A stretch of DNA of 19,899 nt from JALHSW01 sp038321755 (lineage in GTDB: Bacteria; Actinomycetota; Acidimicrobiia; IMCC26256; PALSA-555). Under the pieces are notes generated by a model that saw only the letters and a list, made by a program, of their open reading frames with translations, made no database searches and was not told where the DNA came from. The DNA lies in assembly GCA_038321755.1 (NCBI GenBank), contig JBBQFJ010000055.1, positions 1 to 19,899 of the forward strand, read 5' to 3'. Of this stretch, positions 1-7,515 are shown in pieces (the stretch's first letter is position 1; each line of letters opens with the position of its first letter). The translations under genes were made by a program, and so were the position numbers.

Positions 1-286
1 CGTAGCGATCGATCAAGGCGTGCGTGAGCAGATGCGTCTTCGGGATCCGCATCGCGCCGGCCTCGGCCCAGAGCCCGGGAGCGAACGGTTCCCGCAGCGT
101 GAGACACCGACCGCCCACCCGTTGCTGGGCCTCCAGGATGATCGGCTCGTGCCCGGCCCTCCGCAGCTCGGAGGCGGCGACGAGCCCCGCCATCCCGGCG
201 CCGACCACGATCACCCGGGCGGGGCGGTCGGTGCGGGGGCCGATGCCCTGGGCGAGGATCTCGAGGTCGTCCTGCTCGGTGCGCAT
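1..286 (-). CDS. Flavin amine oxidase-like FAD oxidoreductase, N-terminal part only
   Basis: The reading frame begins with ATG at 286 and continues off the left edge, so only about 95 residues are visible. An ADP-binding Rossmann motif (VIVVGAGMAGLVAASELRR, about residues 25-43) is followed by an acidic strand end (IILEA) and RVGGRCLTLRE. It then reads WAEAGAMRIP, the usual layout at the start of the monoamine oxidase / L-amino acid oxidase superfamily. Such enzymes oxidise amines, amino acids or related substrates with FAD and O2 or another acceptor; the substrate cannot be read from this fragment. The gene is divergent from the hydantoinase operon and shares its 97-bp promoter region, which carries a palindromic operator, so the two are probably co-regulated. 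No signal peptide is seen. The family call is firm; the specific activity is unknown. Confidence 0.82.
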   Translation of the reverse strand, partial: MRTEQDDLEILAQGIGPRTDRPARVIVVGAGMAGLVAASELRRAGHEPIILEAQQRVGGRCLTLREPFAPGLWAEAGAMRIPKTHLLTHALIDRY

Positions 287-296
287 GGGCGCAGTC

Positions 297-327
297 TTGC
301 CCCTTCGTCGGGGCCGAGGGATACGAT
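297..327 (+). promoter_or_regulatory. Putative divergent promoter core for the hydantoinase operon and the amine oxidase
   Basis: On the plus strand TTGCCC (297-302) is followed by a 19-bp spacer and TACGAT (322-327), a plausible though loosely spaced -35/-10 pair. Transcription would begin near 334, inside the adjacent palindrome. On the minus strand TATCGT (328-323) is a possible -10 for the amine oxidase, giving a leader of about 30 nt. The two -10 elements overlap. This is motif inference only. Confidence 0.4.
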
Positions 328-330
328 ATG

Positions 331-348
331 CCTGACACGGGTGTCAGG
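331..348. promoter_or_regulatory. Palindromic operator, copy 1
   Basis: CCTGACAC-GG-GTGTCAGG is a perfect inverted repeat with 8-bp arms and a 2-bp centre. It lies between the divergent amine oxidase and hydantoinase genes, just after the plus-strand -10 element and across the upstream part of the minus-strand promoter. A near-identical copy (one arm mismatch) occurs at 18890-18907 in front of the acyl-CoA synthetase. Arm length and symmetry fit a dimeric repressor such as a TetR-family protein. No regulator gene is in the window, so the protein partner is inferred. Confidence 0.7.
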
Positions 349-383
349 TTCCAGTACCACGGTCGCTTCGGAAGAGGGGTTCC

Positions 384-2210
384 ATGAACGTCGATCTCGT
401 CGAGCTGGCCCAGAGCCGCAGTCGGATCTCGCAGTCACCCTCGATCGACCCGGTCACGGCCGAGGTCATCCGTGGCGCGATGGAGACCATCTGCTTCGAG
501 ATGGCGAACTACGTCTCACGCACGGCCACGACACCGATCCTGAACCAGAGCAACGAGCGCAACGCGACGATCCTCGACGCGCACGGCCGCCTCGCGGCGC
601 TCTCCGTCGGAATCCCCCAGTTCATGCTCACCTCCACGCTGCCGGTCCGCTTCGCACTCGACTTCCTCGGTGTCGAGGAGTTTCGTGAAGGGGACGTGTT
701 CGTCGGGAACGACCCGTACCACGGCGGTGGCCACCTCCCCGACTACAACGTCTTCGCGCCGGTCTTCGCCGCCGGCGCCGACGGCGTGCGACGCATGGTG
801 CTCATCGCCAGCATCCAGTGCCACCACGGCGACACCGGCGGCGGCGTGCCCGGCGGCTACAACATCACCGCCGGCGACATCTGGGGCGAAGGCGTGCGCT
901 GGCCCGCGGTGAAGGTGATCGACCAGGGCGTCGAGCGACGCGACGTGCTCTACGCGCTCCAGATCAACAACCGCATCCCCGGCTACATCGGCGACCTGCG
1001 CGCCCAGATCGGGGCCGCACAGCTCGCCACGCACCGGCTCGGTGAGGTGATCGCCCGGTACGGCGCGACGACCGTCGAGGAGAGCGTCGACTCGATGATC
1101 GACTACGCGGCGAAGCGCTTCCGCGAAGAGGTCACCGAGTGGCAGGACGGCGTGTACGAGGGCGACGCGTACGTCGACCACGACCCGCTCGGCAACCCCG
1201 ACGTCCACCTCCACGTGAAGATCACCGTCGAGGGCGACAGTCTCACGATCGACTTCACCGGCAGCGACACCCGCCAGGAGCTCCAGGCGTGGTCGACGTT
1301 CGGGAACACACGGGGATACACGATCGGGCAGATCGCCGCGATGATGGATCCGGAGATCCCCAAGAACGAGGGCTTCTTCGACCAGATCAAGCTGGTCGTG
1401 CCGCAGGGTTGCGTGCTCAACCCGCACCCCGGACGTCCGGTGAGCGCGGGAACGCATCACCCCGGCGCCGACGTCGGCGAGGTGATCGCCGTCGCGATGC
1501 AGGACGTGCTGCCCGACAAGGCGGTGCCGCAGACGTACAAGACCGGCATCCCCACCATCATCGTCGGCATCGATCCGCGCACCGAGCAGACGTTCACCGA
1601 CCACTCGGCCGAGGTCTACGCCGGGTGGTGCAACGCAGCCAAGGGCATGGACGCCTGGGGCGCGCAGGCTGCGAGCTTCGGGAACCTGTGGAAGGCGACC
1701 GCGGAGATCAACGAGAGCCTCTTCCCCCATGTGCAGTGGGGCCGCGACTACCGCACCGACTCGGGCGGCGCGGGCCAGTGGCGCGGGCTGTGCGGCAGTC
1801 ACTACGAGAAGGAAGTCCTCGTCGACGCGAAGGTGTACACGTACGTCGTCGGCATGAAGTACCCCATGCCGGGGATCCGCGGCGGTCAGCCCGGCGCACC
1901 GAACGAGATGATCATCCGGTACGGCTCCGACGATCCGTACCGCGTCAAGCACACGGCCGACTGGATCCCGATCTCCGCCGGCGAGCGCGTGATGTACGAC
2001 TACGGCGGCGGGGGTGGCTGGGGTGATCCGCTCGACCGCGACGCCGACGCCGTCCTCGACGACGTGCTCGACGAGTACGTGAGCATCGAGGGCGCGAAGC
2101 GCGACTACGGCGTCGTGCTCCTGGGGTCGCTCGAGGACCTCACCCTCACCATCGACGTCGACGCCACGGAACGCCTTCGCACCGAGCTGCGGGCGCAACG
2201 CGCCGCGTGA
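384..2210 (+). CDS. Hydantoinase B/oxoprolinase family protein (HyuB-like)
   Basis: This 608-residue protein spans the full family domain. Visible family signatures are the N-terminal TAEVIRGAMETICFEM, NDPYHGGGHLPDY (residues 109-121) and CHHGDTGGG (146-154). The C-terminal glycine-rich GGGGGWGDPLDRD is followed by VSIEGAKRDYGVVL. His and Asp residues in the first two motifs (H113, H117, H147/H148, D150) are candidate metal or active-site ligands, as in the related acetone carboxylase subunit. Characterised relatives work with an A subunit in ATP-dependent opening of N-methylhydantoin or 5-oxoproline, or in ketone carboxylation. The start ATG has GAGGGG a few bases upstream. The last 4 nt overlap the A-subunit gene, which indicates translational coupling. 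There is no signal peptide, so it should be cytosolic. The substrate is not determined. Confidence 0.93.
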   Translation: MNVDLVELAQSRSRISQSPSIDPVTAEVIRGAMETICFEMANYVSRTATTPILNQSNERNATILDAHGRLAALSVGIPQFMLTSTLPVRFALDFLGVEEFREGDVFVGNDPYHGGGHLPDYNVFAPVFAAGADGVRRMVLIASIQCHHGDTGGGVPGGYNITAGDIWGEGVRWPAVKVIDQGVERRDVLYALQINNRIPGYIGDLRAQIGAAQLATHRLGEVIARYGATTVEESVDSMIDYAAKRFREEVTEWQDGVYEGDAYVDHDPLGNPDVHLHVKITVEGDSLTIDFTGSDTRQELQAWSTFGNTRGYTIGQIAAMMDPEIPKNEGFFDQIKLVVPQGCVLNPHPGRPVSAGTHHPGADVGEVIAVAMQDVLPDKAVPQTYKTGIPTIIVGIDPRTEQTFTDHSAEVYAGWCNAAKGMDAWGAQAASFGNLWKATAEINESLFPHVQWGRDYRTDSGGAGQWRGLCGSHYEKEVLVDAKVYTYVVGMKYPMPGIRGGQPGAPNEMIIRYGSDDPYRVKHTADWIPISAGERVMYDYGGGGGWGDPLDRDADAVLDDVLDEYVSIEGAKRDYGVVLLGSLEDLTLTIDVDATERLRTELRAQRAA

Positions 2211-4288
2211 GCCCCTATCGAGTAGGAACCGACGTCGGGGGCACGTTCACCGACCTCATCTGCATCACGCCCGATGGCGACGTGGTGCTGGACAAGACGC
2301 CCACGACGCTCGACGACCAGTCGACGGGGGTGATGAACGGGCTCGGCGACCTGGCCGAGCGGTTCGGTCTGTCCCTCGCCGACTTCTGCGCCGGGCTCGA
2401 GATCGTCGTGCACGGCACCACGACCGCCGACAACACGATGATCGAGATGAACGGTGCGTCGACCGGCCTCCTCGTCACCGAGGGTCACCGCGACGAGATC
2501 GAGATGCGGCGCGTCCACAAGGAGCAGATCTGGGACCCGTCCTACCCGGCGCCCACTCCCATCGCCCGACGCCGCGCCCGGATCCCCATCCCCGAGCGCC
2601 TCGACTTCGAAGGCAACGTCCTGCTTCCGCTCGACGAGGCCGCCGTCCGGCGCGGCGTCCAGCGCCTCCAGAAGCTCGGCGTCACCTCGATCGCGGTGAT
2701 GTTCCTGTTCTCGTACGTGAACCCCGACCACGAGCGTCGTGCCGCCGAGATCATCCGTGAGGAGTTCCCCGACGTCGAGCACATCTCGCTCTCGCACGAG
2801 GTGATGGCGCGAGGTCCGGAGTTCGAGCGGGTCTCGACCACCCTGGTGAACGCCTACGTGGCGCCGCGCATCTCCGCCTACGTCTCAGAGCTCCAGGAGA
2901 AGCTCCGTGGTGCCGGCTTCGGTGGGCCGGTGCTGATCATGCAGTCGACCGGTGGGGTCATGCCACCCGACTACGTCGCCAAGCGAGCGGTCTCGCTCCT
3001 CGCGTCCGGGCCGACCGGCGGTGTGATGGGCGCATCCGTCGCGGCGGCGAGCGTCGGCGTGCGCGACTTCATCGCGATGGACATGGGCGGCACCAGCTTC
3101 GATGTGTGCCTCGTGCGCGGCGGGCGCCCCGAGATCAAGACCGACTGGAACTGGCGGTACCGCTACTACATCGGCATGCCGATGGTCGACGTCCAGAGCG
3201 TCGGCGCGGGTGGCGGCTCGATCGCACGCGTCCGGCAGGGCGCGCTGCTCGTCGGACCCGAGAGCGCCGGCGCTTCGCCCGGACCCGTCTGTTACGGCCA
3301 CGGCGGCGAGCGCCCGACGGTCACCGACGCCGACGCGGTGCTCGGCTACATCCCGGCGCAGGGCTTCGCGAGTGGTCGCATGGAGCTCGACGTCGACCGC
3401 GCGCGCACGGCGATCGAGCGCGATGTCGCCGAACCCCTTGGGCTCGACGTCGTGAGCGCCGCGTGGGGCATGGAGCGCATCGTCAATTCCAACATGGCCA
3501 ACGAGACGCGTCGCGTCCTCGCCTCCCACGGGGCCGACCCCCGCACCCTGTCGATGATCGCCTACGGCGGGAACGGTCCCGTGCACGCATGGGCGATCGC
3601 TGCCGAGCTCGGCATCGACCATGTCCTCGTCCCAAAGGCCGCACCAGCGTTCTCCGCGCTCGGCGTGCTCGTGGCCGACTACGTCGTCGACCTGCTCCGC
3701 GCGTACGTCGTGCCGCTCTCCCAGATCGACCTCACCAGGGTCCACGCGCTGAGCGCCGAGCTCTACGACGAGGCGGCGAAGGAGCTCGAACCGGCAGGAC
3801 TCGCCGACGCCGAGATCGACCTCGGCCTCTACGCGCAGATGTGCTACCCAGGGCAGAACTTCGACATGAGCGTGCCCGTGATCGAGGGCACCGAGCTCGA
3901 CGAGCCCGGCCTGCTCGACCTCGCGGGTCGCTTCCACGACCAGCACGAGGCCGAGCGCGGCTTCGCGTTCCGCAGCCAGCAGCCCTTGCTGCGCGGCATG
4001 CGTCTCATCGCACGCGGCCGCACCCCGAAGCCCTCCCGGTTCGCCGAGCTCGGAGAGCTCGCGAACGCCGACGCGGCGCGCACTGGTACCCGCCCGGCCT
4101 ACTTCGGCGACGGCTTCGTCGACGCCACCGTGTACGACGGCGCCGCCCTCGGACCCGGCGTCGAGATCTCGGGCCCCGCGCTGATCGAAGAACCGTTCAC
4201 GGTCGTGGTCGTGCCCCCGGGCGGTCGTGCCCGACTCGACGAGCAGGGGAACTACTCGCTCGAGCTCGGCACCGGCGTGCAGCAGTAG
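2207..4288 (+). CDS. Hydantoinase A/oxoprolinase family protein (HyuA-like)
   Basis: This 693-residue protein starts at a GTG lying inside the end of the B-subunit gene (overlap GTGA). No Shine-Dalgarno is evident, so translation is probably coupled. The N-terminus reads VGTDVGGTFTDL (residues 6-17), the ATP-phosphate motif of the ASKHA-like hydantoinase/oxoprolinase fold, followed by HGTTTADNTMIE. A second phosphate motif, MDMGGTSFDVCLV, begins near residue 291. Further family blocks are GAGGGSIARV, NETRRVLASHGADPR and YGGNGPVHAWAIAAELG. The C-terminal domain carries the usual YPGQNFDMSVP segment. It should form the ATP-using half of a HyuA-HyuB enzyme. No third small subunit of the acetone carboxylase gamma type follows, which argues against a classical acetone carboxylase. 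Confidence 0.93.
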   Translation: MSPYRVGTDVGGTFTDLICITPDGDVVLDKTPTTLDDQSTGVMNGLGDLAERFGLSLADFCAGLEIVVHGTTTADNTMIEMNGASTGLLVTEGHRDEIEMRRVHKEQIWDPSYPAPTPIARRRARIPIPERLDFEGNVLLPLDEAAVRRGVQRLQKLGVTSIAVMFLFSYVNPDHERRAAEIIREEFPDVEHISLSHEVMARGPEFERVSTTLVNAYVAPRISAYVSELQEKLRGAGFGGPVLIMQSTGGVMPPDYVAKRAVSLLASGPTGGVMGASVAAASVGVRDFIAMDMGGTSFDVCLVRGGRPEIKTDWNWRYRYYIGMPMVDVQSVGAGGGSIARVRQGALLVGPESAGASPGPVCYGHGGERPTVTDADAVLGYIPAQGFASGRMELDVDRARTAIERDVAEPLGLDVVSAAWGMERIVNSNMANETRRVLASHGADPRTLSMIAYGGNGPVHAWAIAAELGIDHVLVPKAAPAFSALGVLVADYVVDLLRAYVVPLSQIDLTRVHALSAELYDEAAKELEPAGLADAEIDLGLYAQMCYPGQNFDMSVPVIEGTELDEPGLLDLAGRFHDQHEAERGFAFRSQQPLLRGMRLIARGRTPKPSRFAELGELANADAARTGTRPAYFGDGFVDATVYDGAALGPGVEISGPALIEEPFTVVVVPPGGRARLDEQGNYSLELGTGVQQ

Positions 4289-4294
4289 CGCGGC

Positions 4295-4864
4295 GTGACG
4301 CTTCGCTTCCTGACCCCCGACGAGCACGCGATCGTCGCGGCTGCGGCCGACGTGCTCGTCCCGCCGCTCGACGAGCACCCGGGCGCAGCCGCGCTCGGCG
4401 TTGCGGACTACGTCGACACGTTGCTCGGAGCATTCACGTTCGATCCCCCACGCATCTGGGCCGGCGGCCCGTTCTCCGGCCGGGCGGGCGGCGACGCGAG
4501 CTTCGAGCAGTTCCTCCCGCTCGGACGCCAGGAAGCGCTGGCGTGGCGGACGCGCATCGAAGGATCGGGTGGCATCCCCGAACGCGAGTTCAACGGCCCG
4601 GTCGTCGGCTGGCAACAGGAGTACCGCGACGGCATCGTTGGGCTCGGTGGTGACTTCCTCGAGCTCGCTCCCGAGGGTCGCGAGACGCGGCTGCGCGAGC
4701 AGCCTGACTTCGCGCGGCTCCTGTACGTGCACGCGTGCGAGGGCTGCTACTCGGCACCGGAGTATGGCGGGAACCGCGACCTGCAGGGTTGGGCGGCGAT
4801 CCAGTACCTCGGGGACGTGCAACCGAGGGGATACACCGATGAGGAGGTCTCGGGACGTGCCTGA
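4295..4864 (+). CDS. Gluconate 2-dehydrogenase subunit 3-like protein
   Basis: This 189-residue protein begins at GTG 6 nt after the hydantoinase A stop. The N-terminal LTPDEHAIVAAAADVLVPP and the C-terminal HACEGCYSAPEYGGNRDLQGW are hallmarks of the gluconate 2-dehydrogenase subunit 3 family, the small partner of membrane or periplasmic GMC flavoprotein dehydrogenases. The overlapping next gene encodes just such a GMC protein, which strongly supports the pairing. Many members carry a Tat signal with twin arginines, but none is seen here: the protein begins directly with the folded-domain sequence. No Shine-Dalgarno is obvious. Its likely role is assembly or stabilisation of the flavoprotein subunit. 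The family assignment is good; the exact role is inferred. Confidence 0.85.
   Translation: MTLRFLTPDEHAIVAAAADVLVPPLDEHPGAAALGVADYVDTLLGAFTFDPPRIWAGGPFSGRAGGDASFEQFLPLGRQEALAWRTRIEGSGGIPEREFNGPVVGWQQEYRDGIVGLGGDFLELAPEGRETRLREQPDFARLLYVHACEGCYSAPEYGGNRDLQGWAAIQYLGDVQPRGYTDEEVSGRA
4841..4847 (+). promoter_or_regulatory. Ribosome binding site that decides the GMC dehydrogenase start
   Basis: GAGGAGG lies 9 nt before the GTG at 4857 and inside the end of the small-subunit gene. It supports GTG 4857 over the ATG at 4839, which lies just upstream of this site. Confidence 0.6.
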
Positions 4865-6560
4865 GCGCGACGCCGACGCGGTCATCATCGGCACGGGCCC
4901 CGCCGGCGCCACAGTCGCCGAGGTGCTCACTGCGGCCGGCAAGTCGGTGATCATGCTCGAGAAGGGCCGCAACCACCTGCTCTCGCTCGACGCGCCCTTC
5001 GGACCGATCGGGCATGTGAGCAATGACGAGCTGAAGTTCAACGCACGCCACTTCCTCGGACCCGACCCGCTCCTCGAACCGCGCACGTACCGGAACGCAA
5101 CAGACGACGGCGATCGCATCTTCACCGGCGACGTGAACAACCTTCCCTCGACGGTCGGTGGCGGCGGCTTCCACGCCGACGGCAAGCTGCCACGCTTCCG
5201 TGAGATCGACTTCCACGCCGCGTCCGAGCTCGGCCCCATCGACGGCGCCGAGCTGGTCGACTGGCCGATGGAGTACGACGAGCTCGAGCCGTACTACGCG
5301 GAGGCCGAGCGCATCGTCGGTGTCGCCGGCGACGCGGAGGCGAACCCGTTCGCCGCGTGGCGCTCGGGACCGTACCCGATGCCGCCGGGCGCCGACATGT
5401 TCTGCGCGGTCGTGACCTCGGAGGCTGCAACCCGCCTCGGCTATCACCCGTACCGGGCACCGACCGGCGTGAACAGCGTCGAGTACGACGGTCGACCCGC
5501 GTGCAACAACTGCGGCTTCTGCGCGTTCTACGGCTGCCCGATCGAGGCGAAGGGTGACCCGGTCGCGCCCCTACGTCATGCGCTCAGCACTGGGCGATGC
5601 GAGATCCGACCCGAGTCGTACGTCACCGAGATCGTCCTCGACGGGACGGGCCGCACCGCGCGCGGCGTGCGCTACCTCGACGCCGACGGCGTGGTCCACG
5701 AGGTGACGGCGGAGCACGTGGTGCTCGGTGCCGGCGCCTTCGAGACGCCGCGGCTGTTGCTCCGCTCCGGCATCGGCAACCCCGAGGTCGTCGGGCGGTT
5801 CCTCATGTACCACTTCCAGACGCTCGCCCTCGGGCTGTTCCCGTTCCGTCTCCACGCGCACCGCGGTCGCGCGGTCACGCACCTCATGGACGACCCGATG
5901 CGGATCGACGAGCAGACGCAGCAAGCCGCGCGCGATGCCGGGCTCCCCTACTTCCGCGGTGGGATCGTCGAGCACGGCGGGGCCGGTGCGCCGATCATGG
6001 AGGCCATCCACCTCCCTCGTGGTGCAACGCACAGCCGCCTCATGCTCGACTCGCTGATGCGAGACCGGATGGTGGCGTTCACGATGCAGGGTGAAGACCT
6101 CCCGCAGGCGACCAACCGCATCGATCTCGACCCGCACGTAAAGGACGTCTGGGGCTTCCCGGCCGGACGGGTCACGTTCCAGCCCCATCGGTACGAGATC
6201 GCCTGTGCGGAGCACTGGGCGCCGCGCCTCGAGGAGATCCTGCGCGACGCGGGTGCCGATCAGACCTTCTGGGTCACGTCGCCCCCCATCGAGCGACCGG
6301 CACCGGGCGCGGTGATCGGGAACCCGTCACCCATCTCGCGCCACATCATGGGAACCGCCCGCATGGGCGACGACCCGCGCACGAGCGTGTGCGATCGCTG
6401 GCAGCGGCTGCACGACGTCGAGAACGTGATGGTCGCCGACTCGTCCGTCTTCCCCACGAGCACCGGGTACGGACCCACCTTGACGATCGTCACGCTGGCG
6501 ATCCGCGCGGCCCGAGCACTCGCGGGGCTCGATCCGCTCGTTTCCCAGCGCCCGGCCTGA
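4857..6560 (+). CDS. GMC-family FAD dehydrogenase, large subunit (gluconate/glucose dehydrogenase-like)
   Basis: This 567-residue protein overlaps the small-subunit gene by 8 nt. The FAD motif VIIGTGPAGATVAEVL occurs at residues 9-24, with LEKG at the end of the second strand. VGGGGFHADGKLPRF is the second GMC signature. Residues 216-228 contain CNNCGFCAFYGCP, a cysteine cluster (C216, C219, C222, C227) reminiscent of Fe-S binding in the FAD glucose dehydrogenase group. The C-terminal GMC domain has HIMGTARMGDDPRTS with the expected catalytic His. The later motif reads TGYGPTLTI where relatives have NPTLT, so the second active-site residue (usually Asn or His) appears to be Gly. It likely oxidises an alcohol or sugar-type substrate and passes electrons on through the Fe-S cluster. 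No cytochrome c subunit or signal peptide is present. Confidence 0.9.
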   Translation: MPERDADAVIIGTGPAGATVAEVLTAAGKSVIMLEKGRNHLLSLDAPFGPIGHVSNDELKFNARHFLGPDPLLEPRTYRNATDDGDRIFTGDVNNLPSTVGGGGFHADGKLPRFREIDFHAASELGPIDGAELVDWPMEYDELEPYYAEAERIVGVAGDAEANPFAAWRSGPYPMPPGADMFCAVVTSEAATRLGYHPYRAPTGVNSVEYDGRPACNNCGFCAFYGCPIEAKGDPVAPLRHALSTGRCEIRPESYVTEIVLDGTGRTARGVRYLDADGVVHEVTAEHVVLGAGAFETPRLLLRSGIGNPEVVGRFLMYHFQTLALGLFPFRLHAHRGRAVTHLMDDPMRIDEQTQQAARDAGLPYFRGGIVEHGGAGAPIMEAIHLPRGATHSRLMLDSLMRDRMVAFTMQGEDLPQATNRIDLDPHVKDVWGFPAGRVTFQPHRYEIACAEHWAPRLEEILRDAGADQTFWVTSPPIERPAPGAVIGNPSPISRHIMGTARMGDDPRTSVCDRWQRLHDVENVMVADSSVFPTSTGYGPTLTIVTLAIRAARALAGLDPLVSQRPA

Positions 6561-6586
6561 TCCCGGCTGCGCGCTTCGGACCGTCC

Positions 6587-7399
6587 TCAGACGGCTCGCG
6601 TCGCGAGCGCGACCAGCAGCGCCGGCCACCGATCCGGCCACGCGTGCGTCCTCTGGATGCCGAGTCGACTTGCCATGAGCTCGCTCACCCGCGCGAGCGG
6701 GAGCCCGATCACGTTCGCGGCGTGGTTCTGCCCGACCGACTCGTACCGAACGCCGTGCGCATGTGCCTCGAGTGCGATGCAGGTCTCGAGCGAGACCCGG
6801 TCGAACGCGTCCTTGTACGTCCAGTTCGTGTAGCGCTCGGGGCGCGCGACCGCGACGACGCCGACGTCGGTGCGCGCCAGCATCTTCCCGATCTCCGAGG
6901 CGAAGCCGGCGAGTCGACCGGCGTCGTCCGTTGCCCGCGGCGGCACGACTCGATCCGCGAGGTCGAGCAACGGCGAACCCGTCACGTCGACCACGGCCAG
7001 GTACGCAGCGCCCTCGGAGATGTTCACACCCAGGACCCGCGTCCGCCGCGGCGACCCCGCAGAGGTCGGCACGGCCTCGTGGCCGACGTCGGCCGGATCC
7101 GGCGCGTCGAGGGGACGAGCGTCCGGATCGTCGTCAGGATCGGACTCACCGTCTGGCGTGCGATCGGGCACGCGCGCCTCGTCCGGCGATTCGTCAGCCG
7201 GCGACTCGGGCGTCGCTTCGGGCTTGATGACCCGCACCGCCGAGCGCGCCAGGTTCTGGGGCTCGCGGATCTCGGGCAGCTGGTGCCCCGACGGGAGCTC
7301 CTGCTCCGAACCGTCGATCACGGGACTGCTCGAAGCAGGGTTGGAGAGGCCCCGCAGGTCGAAGTGGTTCTCGAGGCGTCGCATGACGTCACGCCACAT
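6587..7399 (-). CDS. RNase H-fold (RuvC/YqgF-like) protein with acidic linker
   Basis: This 270-residue protein has three parts. Residues 1-60 form a short conserved-looking start (MWRDVMRRLENHFDLRGL). About 61-115 is a low-complexity stretch rich in Asp, Pro and Glu, probably disordered. About 120-270 resembles a RuvC-like RNase H fold, beginning RVLGVNISEGAAYLAVVD. In active resolvases the first strand carries Asp (GIDPG-type); here the position reads GVNIS, so classical nuclease activity is doubtful. The start has a strong GGAGG seven bases upstream; an in-frame ATG five codons later (7384) is possible. It converges on the GMC gene and diverges from the cyclase. The fold assignment is by pattern only and moderate; function unknown. 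Confidence 0.65.
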   Translation of the reverse strand: MWRDVMRRLENHFDLRGLSNPASSSPVIDGSEQELPSGHQLPEIREPQNLARSAVRVIKPEATPESPADESPDEARVPDRTPDGESDPDDDPDARPLDAPDPADVGHEAVPTSAGSPRRTRVLGVNISEGAAYLAVVDVTGSPLLDLADRVVPPRATDDAGRLAGFASEIGKMLARTDVGVVAVARPERYTNWTYKDAFDRVSLETCIALEAHAHGVRYESVGQNHAANVIGLPLARVSELMASRLGIQRTHAWPDRWPALLVALATRAV

Positions 7400-7500
7400 G
7401 GAGGTTCCTCCGCTCGAGCGAGACGACCATTCTGCCCAGTGTGATGCCCACCGCGCGGGTACAACGAACCGCTCGCGCCTCGTTTTCGGCCATCGTGCCG

Positions 7501-7506
7501 TAACCT
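7501..7506 (+). promoter_or_regulatory. Putative -10 element of the adenylate cyclase
   Basis: TAACCT ends 9 nt before the ATG at 7516. A start site about 7 nt downstream leaves a leader of roughly 0-3 nt, so the transcript is probably leaderless; no Shine-Dalgarno is present. No convincing -35 is seen. Confidence 0.45.
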
Positions 7507-7515
7507 CGGCGCCTG

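Noticed and set aside
328..387. A 19-codon upstream frame (ATG 328) running through operator copy 1, with its TGA overlapping the hydantoinase B ATG.
   Set aside because: The likely transcription start (about 334) lies downstream of this ATG and it has no ribosome site, so it is probably not translated.
516..2198. A 560-codon open frame on the minus strand.
   Set aside because: It is antisense to the hydantoinase B gene; its composition (Val/Asp/Arg-rich) is typical of an antisense frame.
2885..5239. A 784-codon open frame on the minus strand.
   Set aside because: It spans three plus-strand genes in antisense and has no domain signature.
7400..7411. GGAGG-AA-CCTCC around the ribosome site of the RNase H-like gene, a possible site-masking hairpin.
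   Set aside because: The two-base loop is too tight for the full stem, and the remaining four-base stem is weak evidence.
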